From Phycisphaeraceae bacterium (GTDB lineage: Bacteria > Planctomycetota > Phycisphaerae > Phycisphaerales > Phycisphaeraceae): a DNA stretch of 17,189 bases. The notes beneath the pieces were generated by a model, which saw nothing but the letters and a program-made list of their open reading frames with translations, did no database searches and was not told where the DNA came from. How positions within the stretch are numbered: the stretch's first letter is position 1; every line of letters begins with the position of its first letter. The position numbers and the translations under genes are program-made. Shown one piece after another: positions 1 through 6,359 of this stretch. Where the stretch lies: NCBI GenBank assembly GCA_003552605.1, contig PUNN01000307.1, positions 1 through 17,189 of the forward strand. Reading direction: 5' to 3'.

Positions 1-40
1 GCTGCTGACCATGCCACCCAAGCTACATGCGTTCGCCCTG
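1..40 (+). repeat. Family A palindromic repeat, right end only
   Basis: The first 40 bases match the right end of the family A element at 5967-6006 and end in the same 18-bp terminal repeat (CTACATGCGTTCGCCCTG, 23-40). The rest of the element lies left of the window. The bases just right of it (CGGCCCATA, 41-49) should be one half of the target duplication if this copy also transposed. Confidence 0.8.
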
Positions 41-198
41 CGGCCCATACATCGCTCGCGAATTCCCCCGTCTGATGCCCCATGGAATACCCCCTTACCG
101 GCACGCGGCGTGGTGCTGGTCTGTAGTTTCGCTCTTGCGATATAGTGGTCGCCCGGTGGGGCCTCGGCCGGAGGCTACCGGCTGCATGGAGTGACCTG

Positions 199-621
199 AT
201 GAGCACGGAAGATACGCTTTACAGCCGCCACCCCGCCATGGTCCGCAAGCGTCCGTTTCTGGCGCTCCTCGTGCTTGCGGCGATGGTGGCCGGACCGCTG
301 ATCGATACTGGATGGGGCTGGTTCGTCACGCTGGCCGGTGCGCTCTTCTTCGGCCTGTGGTATGTCGGGGTGATGGGCACGACGCTGATCATCACCAACG
401 AACGCTGCACGCTGCGAAGGGGCATCCTCTCACGCCACACCAACGAGGTGCGCCACGATACCGTCCGCAACATCCGCATCAGCCAGACGCTCGGCCAGCG
501 TCTGTTCAATGTTGGTGATGTTTCGATCGCCAGCGCCGGCTCCGGCGAGGTCGAGATCGAGGTTCGCGGCGTGCCATCGCCGAATTACATCAAGCGCCTG
601 ATCGATGAGCACCGCGGCTAG
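199..621 (+). CDS. PH-domain (bPH2/DUF304-like) membrane protein
   Basis: A 140-residue protein. Two hydrophobic segments (about residues 18-34 and 38-60) are followed by a cytoplasmic domain of bacterial pleckstrin-homology type (about 60-137), recognisable from the order LIITNER, then RRGILSRHTNEV, then an amphipathic R-x-I-x-x-x-Q stretch, then NVGDVSI. Such proteins (YdbT/YdbS-like) are membrane-anchored; their ligand is mostly unknown, so no specific role is assigned. The start at 199 is preferred because GGAG at 188-191 sits 7 nt upstream and the family pattern begins here. A GTG 54 nt upstream in frame would add an unlikely Arg/Leu-rich leader. A possible -10 (TATAGT, 141-146) lacks a convincing -35. 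It converges on lpxK with a 38-bp gap. Confidence 0.85.
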   Translation: MSTEDTLYSRHPAMVRKRPFLALLVLAAMVAGPLIDTGWGWFVTLAGALFFGLWYVGVMGTTLIITNERCTLRRGILSRHTNEVRHDTVRNIRISQTLGQRLFNVGDVSIASAGSGEVEIEVRGVPSPNYIKRLIDEHRG

Positions 622-634
622 CGGCCCAGCGGCA

Positions 635-648
635 CCGGCTCCCGCCGG
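635..648. terminator. Small hairpin between convergent genes
   Basis: CCGGC-TCCC-GCCGG forms a perfect 5-bp stem with a 4-nt loop in the 38-bp gap between the two convergent stop codons. It could act for both strands, but there is no U-tract on either side, so a terminator role is only positional inference. Confidence 0.3.
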
Positions 649-659
649 GCGCGGGTAAG

Positions 660-1784
660 TCATGAGGCCACCCGCGTGGCGATGGCCCGCTCGAGCAGGC
701 GCGTCAGGGCGGCTTCACCATCCATGAAACGCAACTCGAGCACCGGCCGGTAGACCGGCACCGCGACGCGCGACCAGTCCATCAGCGGCTTCCATTTGAC
801 CCAGTCCTTGTCCGTCGTGACCAGAACCTGTCCCGCCCCCTCGGCCCGGCGCAGGTAAGAGGCCAGTTCCCTGGCGCTGTAGCGGTGGTGGTCGGCGCGG
901 GTGCGCAACTCAACGTGCTCACGTCCGCTGTGGCGGCGGAGGGCATGGGCGAAAGCCGGTGGGTTGGCAATGCCGCAGATGCCGATCGGATCGATCTTCA
1001 TCAGTTCCGTCAGGGGCAGCACGCGATCCTCGACATCGCGAAGCCCCGTCCACTCGTGGGCCACCGACGCCACCGGAAGCTGGCCGGTGATGCCTTTCAA
1101 CCGCTGCTTCAGCGCTTCCAGCGCTTCCGGCTCGACGTCATCGGCGTGGGTGATGATGATCGCATCGGCCCGGCGGAGGTTGCCCGCCGGCTCGCGGAGC
1201 AGCCCGCGCGGCAGCAACCGGTCGAAACCGAACGGCCGCGTGGCGTCGATCAGCACCAGGTCAAGGTCACGCCTCACCTGCCGGTGCTGGAAGGCATCAT
1301 CGAGCAGAAAAATGTTCACCCCGGGATGGTGCGTGGCGACCCAGTGGGCCGAGCGGACGCGATCGGGATCCGCCGCGACGGGTACCCGGCCTTCGAACGC
1401 GGCCTCGTACACGGCCTGCTCATCGCTCTGAAAGCGCGGCGGCGGCACGTTGGCCTCAGGGCAGGGGCTTTCGGCGGGGACCGGAAGCTTGACCCGGTAG
1501 CCGTGATATCCCCGCAGCAGCACGGCCGGCTTCGCCCCAAGCGCCTCGAGTCGGTGGACAAGCTCGATGACCAGCGGCGTCTTGCCCGTGCCACCCGTGG
1601 TCAGGTTGCCGACACTGACCACCGGCTGAGGCAGGGCCTGCGGCCGGCGCATGCCGAAGTCGAACATCGCGTTACGCGCCGCCACCACCAGCCGGTATGG
1701 CGGCGTCAGACAGCCGAGCACAGCCCGCAGCAGATGGGCGGGGATCGAGCGATTGCGACCGCTGAGCAGGTCCAGCAGGCTCAT
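660..1784 (-). CDS. lpxK: Tetraacyldisaccharide 4'-kinase (lipid A biosynthesis)
   Basis: LpxK phosphorylates the 4' position of tetraacyldisaccharide 1-phosphate with ATP to give lipid IVA, at the inner face of the inner membrane. The 374-residue protein is near the usual family length of about 330-370. It has the family Walker A loop GNLTTGGTGKTP at 59-70, LLRGYHGY at 89-96 (the SRGYGR-like block), the SDEQ...VAADPDRV region at 120-143, and LDDAFQHRQV at 161-170. The last replaces the usual DDGFQH glycine with alanine. TTDKDWVK at 323-330 is the typical C-terminal block. An N-terminal amphipathic/hydrophobic stretch (about 15-37) fits membrane association. The ATG overlaps the maf stop as ATGA, so translation is probably coupled. 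Its presence implies LPS. No other lpx gene is in the window. Confidence 0.95.
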   Translation of the reverse strand: MSLLDLLSGRNRSIPAHLLRAVLGCLTPPYRLVVAARNAMFDFGMRRPQALPQPVVSVGNLTTGGTGKTPLVIELVHRLEALGAKPAVLLRGYHGYRVKLPVPAESPCPEANVPPPRFQSDEQAVYEAAFEGRVPVAADPDRVRSAHWVATHHPGVNIFLLDDAFQHRQVRRDLDLVLIDATRPFGFDRLLPRGLLREPAGNLRRADAIIITHADDVEPEALEALKQRLKGITGQLPVASVAHEWTGLRDVEDRVLPLTELMKIDPIGICGIANPPAFAHALRRHSGREHVELRTRADHHRYSARELASYLRRAEGAGQVLVTTDKDWVKWKPLMDWSRVAVPVYRPVLELRFMDGEAALTRLLERAIATRVAS

Positions 1785-2509
1785 CGGCCAGGTTCCTCTC
1801 GTGCTGTCATGGCGGTGGCGGGTGCAAGGTCCAACTCCGCCAGCAGGGGCATCAGGCGATGCATCGGCAGACCGACGACCGTTGCCGGGTCACCTTCAAC
1901 CTCGATCGGCCAGCCCGCGGCCTGTCGGTCAAAGAGGTTGTACCCACCCGCTTTACCTTGCCACTGTTGCGTGGCCAGGTACGCCTCGAGTTCATCTTCG
2001 CTGATCTCGCCCATGTGGACGACGGCGACATCGGTCAACGTCTTCTGCCGTATCGCCACGCCCACGAGCGCGATGCCGGTGATGACCTGATGGGTGTTGT
2101 TCTTGAACACCTCGATCATCCGCCGCGCTTCGCCCTCATCCCCGGGCTGGCCGATGAGCTGGCCATCGGGATGCACGCAGATGGTGTCGGCACCAAGGAC
2201 GATGAGGTCAGGCCCGGCTGCAGCAGTCGGGAGGTCCTGCTCTGCCCCCGAAGCTTCCGGGGGCGCGGGGGGCACAGGTTTCCGGGGGGCTTGGGTGGGG
2301 GCGTGGGGGATCACCGCATTCAGGGCGCTGATCGCCTTTGAGAGGGCGAGGTCCGCCGCGAGCGCACGGGCATCATCGAGCCCGCGCAGTTGTGGCTGCG
2401 GCGGGTCATCGAATGGCGGATCAACCTGTTCGAAGGCCACCCCGGCCTCCGCGAGCAGCCTCGCCCGCCTCGGTGACCGGCTGGCCAGCAGTAATCTGTA
2501 AGTCGACAT
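1781..2509 (-). CDS. maf: Maf-family nucleotide pyrophosphatase
   Basis: Maf proteins hydrolyse non-canonical or excess nucleoside triphosphates (dTTP/UTP or modified bases) to monophosphates. The protein begins with the family signature LLLASRSPRR (residues 6-15). It carries LGADT (105-109, catalytic Asp108), IGQPGDEGEARRM (119-131), the HQVITGIAL block (140-148), WQGKAGGY (183-190) and VVGLP (211-215). At 242 residues it exceeds the usual 190-200 or so because of a Pro/Ala-rich insertion (about 69-100) just before LGADT. The start at 2509 puts the nucleotide-binding motif at the N terminus as in the family. A longer reading to 2593 would add 28 atypical residues. No Shine-Dalgarno is evident, but a -10-like TACAAT lies 7 nt upstream. 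It overlaps lpxK by 4 nt. The exact nucleotide substrate cannot be told from sequence. Confidence 0.92.
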   Translation of the reverse strand: MSTYRLLLASRSPRRARLLAEAGVAFEQVDPPFDDPPQPQLRGLDDARALAADLALSKAISALNAVIPHAPTQAPRKPVPPAPPEASGAEQDLPTAAAGPDLIVLGADTICVHPDGQLIGQPGDEGEARRMIEVFKNNTHQVITGIALVGVAIRQKTLTDVAVVHMGEISEDELEAYLATQQWQGKAGGYNLFDRQAAGWPIEVEGDPATVVGLPMHRLMPLLAELDLAPATAMTAREEPGR

Positions 2510-2516
2510 CACCGTC

Positions 2517-2522
2517 ATTGTA
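2517..2522 (-). promoter_or_regulatory. Possible -10 box of maf-lpxK (leaderless arrangement)
   Basis: On the minus strand TACAAT ends 7 nt before the preferred maf ATG, so transcription would start at or beside the start codon. No good -35 hexamer is seen 16-18 nt upstream, and no Shine-Dalgarno is present, which fits a leaderless message but does not prove it. Confidence 0.3.
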
Positions 2523-2582
2523 ACGCGACGAATCGGGGTAACGGCGGCGCGGCAGTACTGATGCCTGTCGCGGGCAAAGGGG

Positions 2583-2804
2583 GTGCATGCCACGCGCCGC
2601 GGCGGGCAACCCCGGGGCTGGCTGTGTCAGCGGGCTGTCCTGCTTCCAGGGCAGCCCGATGGCCATGCAAAGCCGTGAGGCGCTCGGGGCGGGCCCGAAC
2701 CCTCGGGGCCGCATGGCCATCGGCTGCGCTTCCGGGGGCAGCCGCTGACGCAGCCAGCAAACCTTCTCTGGCTACAAAGGGACGCCGCAACATGTGTCAT
2801 GCAC
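2583..2804. repeat. Family B palindromic repeat, long copy
   Basis: The ends are inverted copies (GTGCATGCCAC at 2583-2593; GTGTCATGCAC at 2794-2804, one mismatch). Inside, 17-nt arms at 2617-2633 and 2742-2758 (GCTGGCTG-T/C-GTCAGCGG) pair around a long loop. Both halves match the element at 6044-6177 in reverse orientation. The loop also holds a CATGGCCATCGGCTGC module found in the long family A copy. The right end runs into the last codons and stop of the neighbouring membrane-protein gene. It occupies nearly all of the space between that gene and maf. Confidence 0.75.
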
Positions 2805-3624
2805 CCTGCTCATCCCCACCGTCATCGACGGGCTTGCACTTGACGGTCAGGCGGGTGGGGTGAGAGAACCAGCCGTGGTGGCCATCGTGCATCCGGTCGA
2901 GCAGGTCGGCCACTTCGGCCATCGTGCCATCGGCGCGAACCCAGCCGTTGTCAATATCCGGGAAATCCTGGCGGCAGCGTTCGCACTTCTTCTCGCTGTC
3001 GAAGCGGATCGGGCACCAGAACGATTCAACGTTGCGAAGCATTTCCGAGCCGAGTGACCAGACGCCGGTCATCCAGTCGCAGTAGAGGCACCAGATCAGG
3101 TCATGGCCGACCAGACCACTGAACTTGTGCCGCGAGACGTTGACCCATTCAGCATGCCGGTACCGTGGCAGGCCGACGAGGAGGGTCAGCAGCGGATAGA
3201 TGAACACCTGTGCCATGCGCACGATCCAGAACAGCGGCACGACGATGGCCGTAAGCCACACGGCTGTGATGTTGCGAACGGCCCCGACCTTCTGGTTGAT
3301 GACCTTGACGATGCGCGGGCCCCGCCGCGCTTCGCGATGGGAAAGCTCATGAACGGCGGTCCAGATCAGCACCGCCGCGACCTGGCCGATCACCGCGCCG
3401 AGCAGGCCCCACCATCCGACGAAGATGGGGCCGGCGATGAGCGGGGCGATGATGAACCAGGTGATCCACACATCCAGCAGCGGCGCGTGGCATCCGGCCT
3501 CGGACATGGCGCGGCCGGGCCGGCCGAGGCGCGGCAACAGGTGCAGGATACCGGCGGGCACCAGCATTGCCGCGCAGATGGTGCCGGCCACCATCAGCAG
3601 AACCATCACGGGCGAGTCCCACAT
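2797..3624 (-). CDS. Conserved-looking membrane protein of unknown function with HExxH and two CxxC motifs
   Basis: A 275-residue protein I cannot name. An N-terminal membrane anchor (about residues 5-30) is followed by hydrophobic spans at about 50-90 and 119-150, and a soluble tail from about 160. A HELSH sequence (92-96) fits the HExxH zinc-protease pattern, directly after a membrane segment. Four cysteines in two CxxC pairs (C179/C182 and C214/C217), plus C204, could bind a metal. The tail ends Asp/Gly-rich. The start is supported by AAGGAG on the minus strand 8 nt before the ATG. An extended -10 lies about 70 nt upstream. The gene stands alone: repeat B separates it from maf, and about 190 bp separates it from the acyltransferase gene. 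The stop codon lies inside the end of repeat B. A protease role is possible but not shown; the third zinc ligand is not identifiable. Confidence 0.75.
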   Translation of the reverse strand: MWDSPVMVLLMVAGTICAAMLVPAGILHLLPRLGRPGRAMSEAGCHAPLLDVWITWFIIAPLIAGPIFVGWWGLLGAVIGQVAAVLIWTAVHELSHREARRGPRIVKVINQKVGAVRNITAVWLTAIVVPLFWIVRMAQVFIYPLLTLLVGLPRYRHAEWVNVSRHKFSGLVGHDLIWCLYCDWMTGVWSLGSEMLRNVESFWCPIRFDSEKKCERCRQDFPDIDNGWVRADGTMAEVADLLDRMHDGHHGWFSHPTRLTVKCKPVDDGGDEQGA

Positions 3625-3693
3625 CGTGCATGCTCCTTGAATCAGGTTGAACCGTTCAGTGTCGCCGGCCGCTTTGCTTGCGGGTCAATGGGC

Positions 3694-3702
3694 ATCATAG
3701 CA
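3694..3702 (-). promoter_or_regulatory. Candidate extended -10 promoter
   Basis: On the minus strand the sequence reads TGC-TATGAT, an extended -10 (TGnTATAAT with one mismatch in the hexamer), about 70 nt before the membrane-protein ATG at 3624. There is no clear -35, which extended -10 promoters can do without. Confidence 0.4.
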
Positions 3703-3818
3703 TCCACCGCGGCGGGCACGGAGTTGCGCCCTGAAGCGACAAGCAGGCGGAAAACTGACTCTGGCCTGTCCCCGGCGGGGGATCAGTGTTGCTATAGACC
3801 TCGGTGAGCGTGGTTGAG

Positions 3819-5675
3819 TTACCTGTCCGCGGGCAAGGGGGGCACAAGCCTTGCAGCGCGGACGTTGAGTGGCAGTCCGTGAAAAGTCAGAAAAGCCTCG
3901 GCGTTCTCGCGTCCCATGTAACGGACGAGAATGTCGTGGTCCACGCGTGTGAGGTCCACGAGCATCAGTCCATCGAGAACACTGCCGAACTCGGGGTCGA
4001 CATTGAATGCGAGCAGGGTGGCGTTGAGCTTGAGGTACTGCCGCAGGAGCACGGGCAGTGCTTTCTGATCCGCCTCGATCTCACGCACAAGCTCGTTGAC
4101 CTGATCGATGTCCCGCACCACCGTGCCGGCAAGGCGGCGGTAGTCGAAATCGGGGAACGGCCGCACCCGGGGCGGGTTCCGCGGCTCGATGAGCTTGCCA
4201 AGGTCCACGGCGTATTTGTTGATTGTCAGAAATGCGATGAGCAACTGCTTGGTCATGGATGTGAATTCGTTACTGATGCTCACCGGGCCGAACAGCCGCG
4301 CGTACTGCGGATGCCGTGCCACGAACAGGGCGATGCCCTTCCAGAGCAGCATCATCGGCGTGTACGTCTTCTGAAAGTCAGGATGCACGAACGAGCGGCC
4401 GAGTTCCAGTGCCGGTCGGACCTGGCTGAGCAGGTGGTCCTGGTAACGAAACAGCGTGCTGCTGTAGAGTCCTTCCTTGCCGAATGCAGGCAGGATGTCC
4501 TCGCTCGGCCCGAGCCGATAGGCGCCGATGATGCGGTGCTCGTTCACGTGCCAGACCAGCAGGTGGATGTAGTAACCGTCGAAGCGGTCGAGATCGATCG
4601 ATCGGCCGGTGCCCTCGCCGACGGGCCGGAATGCGACTTCGCGCAGCCGGCCGATCTCCCGGAGCACGTGGGGCAACTGGTGCGACCGGCCCCAGTAGAC
4701 CTCGAACTCGCCGCACGTGGCCAGGCGCTGCGCTGCGGGAAGGCGTTGAAGGTCATCGCGCAGCGCTTGGACGGGCAACGGGGCGATGATGGGCTCGGGG
4801 GTCCTTTTCCCGGTCGATGCCGGCAGTGGCAGTGGGTTTTTCATCGGCCGCGCGGCCCGGTCGCGCAGCAGGTAGGTTCGCATGCGCAGGTATTCTGTGG
4901 CCTCGGCGGGGGTGTCGATGCGTCCGAGTCGGTCCCATGGGATCGGAGTGCCGATGCGTGCCCGGATGGTCGTGCCGCATCGCTGGAGCATCTCGCGTGG
5001 CAGCATGATCGTCCGCAACCGCGGATGCAGCAGGCCGAGCAGTTGAAACAGGTCGCTGTTGCGGCCCTCCCAATAGATGGGTAGCACGGTCGCCTGGGTG
5101 TGGGCGGCGATGCGGACGACGGTCTCGCTCCAGGGTTTATCCGAGACGCAGCGCCGCCGCAGGCTCAGGCTTGAGACCTCACCGGCAGGGAACACGTTGA
5201 GGCAGTGGCCCTGCTTGAGGAAGCGCATGGCTTCTTTCATGCCGCTGCGATTGCGCTGCGTTGCCGCCGGCCCGCCGAACGGGTCGACAAACAGGAAGTA
5301 GGGCCGCATTTCGGGGATGGCGGCGAGCATGTAATTGGTCATCTGCCGCACCCGCGGCCTGACGCTGAGCATCAACGCCAGCAACCCGAGCCCTTCAATC
5401 GCGCCGAAGGGGTGATTTGAAACCGTGATCAGCGGCCCCGCACGGGGGATGCGCGACAGGTCGGCCGCATCGACCTCGATGCGGATGCCGAGCACATCCA
5501 TGATCTTCTCGGGAAAGTGGCGGTCAGTCGGGTCGGCCTGGACGCGGCGGTAGAGTTGGTTGAGCGTCCCAAGGCGAAGCAGGCGCTCGAGTGTGGGCAG
5601 CACAGCGCTGAGGGCCGCGCGCCGAAAACCGGTGGGCAGTGGGTTGTCGATCCGGAATGGTGGTGAATCGGCCAT
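3819..5675 (-). CDS. Two-domain acyltransferase: PlsC-like O-acyltransferase fused to OlsB-like GNAT N-acyltransferase
   Basis: A 618-residue protein with two lipid-acyltransferase modules. The N-terminal half (about 20-270) is PlsC-like. It has SNHPFGAIEG (86-95), the His motif in the H-x5-E/D form of this subfamily, and NVFPAGEVS (160-168), the FPEG-type motif. The C-terminal half (about 325-600) matches the hemolysin-like GNAT group that includes OlsB: REVAFR (345-350), IGAYRLG (383-389), ELGRSFVHPDFQK (424-436), LLWKGIA (443-449) and GPVSISNEF (463-471). Known OlsF proteins have the same order and make ornithine lipid, with the C-terminal domain N-acylating ornithine and the N-terminal domain adding the second acyl chain. 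That role is inference here; other aminolipids are possible. The ATG at 5675 lacks a strong ribosome site; an in-frame ATG at 5729 would add 18 Arg-rich residues. It is probably monocistronic and diverges from mutAB. Confidence 0.88.
   Translation of the reverse strand: MADSPPFRIDNPLPTGFRRAALSAVLPTLERLLRLGTLNQLYRRVQADPTDRHFPEKIMDVLGIRIEVDAADLSRIPRAGPLITVSNHPFGAIEGLGLLALMLSVRPRVRQMTNYMLAAIPEMRPYFLFVDPFGGPAATQRNRSGMKEAMRFLKQGHCLNVFPAGEVSSLSLRRRCVSDKPWSETVVRIAAHTQATVLPIYWEGRNSDLFQLLGLLHPRLRTIMLPREMLQRCGTTIRARIGTPIPWDRLGRIDTPAEATEYLRMRTYLLRDRAARPMKNPLPLPASTGKRTPEPIIAPLPVQALRDDLQRLPAAQRLATCGEFEVYWGRSHQLPHVLREIGRLREVAFRPVGEGTGRSIDLDRFDGYYIHLLVWHVNEHRIIGAYRLGPSEDILPAFGKEGLYSSTLFRYQDHLLSQVRPALELGRSFVHPDFQKTYTPMMLLWKGIALFVARHPQYARLFGPVSISNEFTSMTKQLLIAFLTINKYAVDLGKLIEPRNPPRVRPFPDFDYRRLAGTVVRDIDQVNELVREIEADQKALPVLLRQYLKLNATLLAFNVDPEFGSVLDGLMLVDLTRVDHDILVRYMGRENAEAFLTFHGLPLNVRAARLVPPLPADR
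3825..3863 (-). terminator. Strong hairpin overlapping the acyltransferase 3' end
   Basis: GTCCGCG (3825-3831) pairs with CGCGGAC (3857-3863), and inside it GCAAGG pairs with CCTTGC, giving 7+6 bp around a 10-nt loop. It lies in the last codons, ending 3 bases before the stop codon. No U-tract follows, so factor-independent termination is doubtful; it may protect the 3' end or be chance in GC-rich coding sequence. Confidence 0.25.
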
Positions 5676-5880
5676 GTCGTGGCTTACTCTGAACGGTCGG
5701 TCGGCCGGCTCAGCCCGGCGTTGGCGCATGCAGGGCCGGGCGCGGGGGCAGCGAGCATCTCTGCAACGTCCGATTCACGATTGTGGTGGGGGGCGATGCT
5801 TTTTTCACCGTCGGTCCGCGTGGGGTGAAAGACATTGTAGTCGCTGTCACAGCGTTGCCGCGGCCGACGTCCCTATGCGT

Positions 5881-6006
5881 CCAGGGCAAACGCATGTAGC
5901 CGCAAAACCGGCTGGCCATGACGGCCTGTGATTGGGGGTTCGCCGCATGGCCATCAGCCGAAGACGGCTGCTGACCATGCCACCCAAGCTACATGCGTTC
6001 GCCCTG
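5881..6006 (+). mobile_element. Family A MITE-like element, short copy with direct-repeat flanks
   Basis: The terminal inverted repeats are CAGGGCAAACGCATGTAG (5882-5899) and the complement of CAGGGCGAACGCATGTAG (5989-6006), 17 of 18 identical. The 9-bp sequence CCTATGCGT directly flanks it on both sides (5872-5880 and 6007-6015), as a target-site duplication would. An internal stem at 5947-5978 (CAGCCG-AAGA-CGGCTG core) is present. Nothing is coded. Relative to the copy at 15793 it lacks 38 bp bounded by TGGC. Terminal length, CAGGG ends and 9-bp duplication would fit mobilisation by an IS transposase supplied elsewhere; which family is not decidable here. Confidence 0.75.
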
Positions 6007-6043
6007 CCTATGCGTTCACGGTGAGCGGGGAAAGGAGGCAGGC

Positions 6044-6177
6044 TGCATGACACGTGGCGCGGGCTCCCTCTGTATCCAGAGAAGGCTGGCTGGCTGAGTC
6101 AGCGGCTGCCCCGGAAGCAGGACATCCCGCTGACAAAGCCAGCCCCGGGGTTGCCCGCCGCGTTGCGTGTTGTGCAT
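6044..6177. repeat. Family B palindromic repeat, short copy
   Basis: The arms GGCTGGCTGAGTCAGCGG (6088-6105) and its near-perfect inverse (6127-6144) form an 8+8 bp stem with a 2-by-2 internal mismatch. The outer ends (TGCATGACACG from 6044 and its degenerate inverse ending at 6177) match those of the copy at 2583-2804, which lies in the opposite orientation. No clear target duplication was found. Confidence 0.7.
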
Positions 6178-6272
6178 CTCTCCCCTGGGGCGCCTGTTAT
6201 CGCGAGGGTGGCAAGTTCAAAAAAAATACTAGAATACTCGTATAGCCAGTTGGCCCACCTCGCGCCAGTGGC

Positions 6273-6315
6273 CCGGGGATTCCGGGGGAGCCGGGGATTC
6301 CGGGGGTTCCGGGGG
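6273..6315 (+). promoter_or_regulatory. G-run tract with quadruplex potential in the mutA leader
   Basis: Five runs of four or five G are separated by 4-5 nt (ATTCC, AGCC, ATTCC, TTCC), built from a direct repeat CCGGGGATTCCGGGGG at 6273-6288 and 6291-6306. It is on the sense strand and ends 5 nt before the GTG at 6321 and 44 nt before the preferred mutA ATG. The spacing meets the usual G-quadruplex rule; folding and function are not shown. Confidence 0.5.
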
Positions 6316-6359
6316 CGCGAGTGGCCTTGCCCTTCGACCCTCACAACGCGAGCCCTGCC

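Larger units (their letters stand above)
5676..6359. other. Divergent intergenic region between acyltransferase and mutAB
   Basis: No convincing gene is seen. From left to right it holds: the acyltransferase leader with a weak minus-strand -10-like TACAAT at 5834-5839 beside the palindrome CGCTGT-C-ACAGCG (5842-5854); family A repeat 5881-6006; family B repeat 6044-6177; an A/T-rich stretch 6216-6246 with -10-like TAGAAT (6230-6235) and TATAGC (6241-6246) but no clear -35, the likeliest mutAB promoter; and the G-run tract 6273-6315. Open frames here run through the repeats and are not proteins. Confidence 0.7.

Noticed and set aside
885..2090. A 401-codon plus-strand frame across lpxK and maf.
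   Set aside because: Antisense shadow of two genes with recognised motifs.
2515..2863. Short frames on both strands between maf and the membrane protein.
   Set aside because: They lie in the family B palindrome and lack starts with ribosome sites.
3804..5084. A 426-codon plus-strand frame opposite the acyltransferase.
   Set aside because: Antisense shadow of a gene with clear catalytic motifs; composition is not protein-like.
6265..6272. CCAGTGGC, inverse of the cobalamin-riboswitch box GCCACTGG, upstream of B12-dependent mutAB.
   Set aside because: It is on the wrong strand for mutAB, and none of the other conserved parts of the riboswitch were found.
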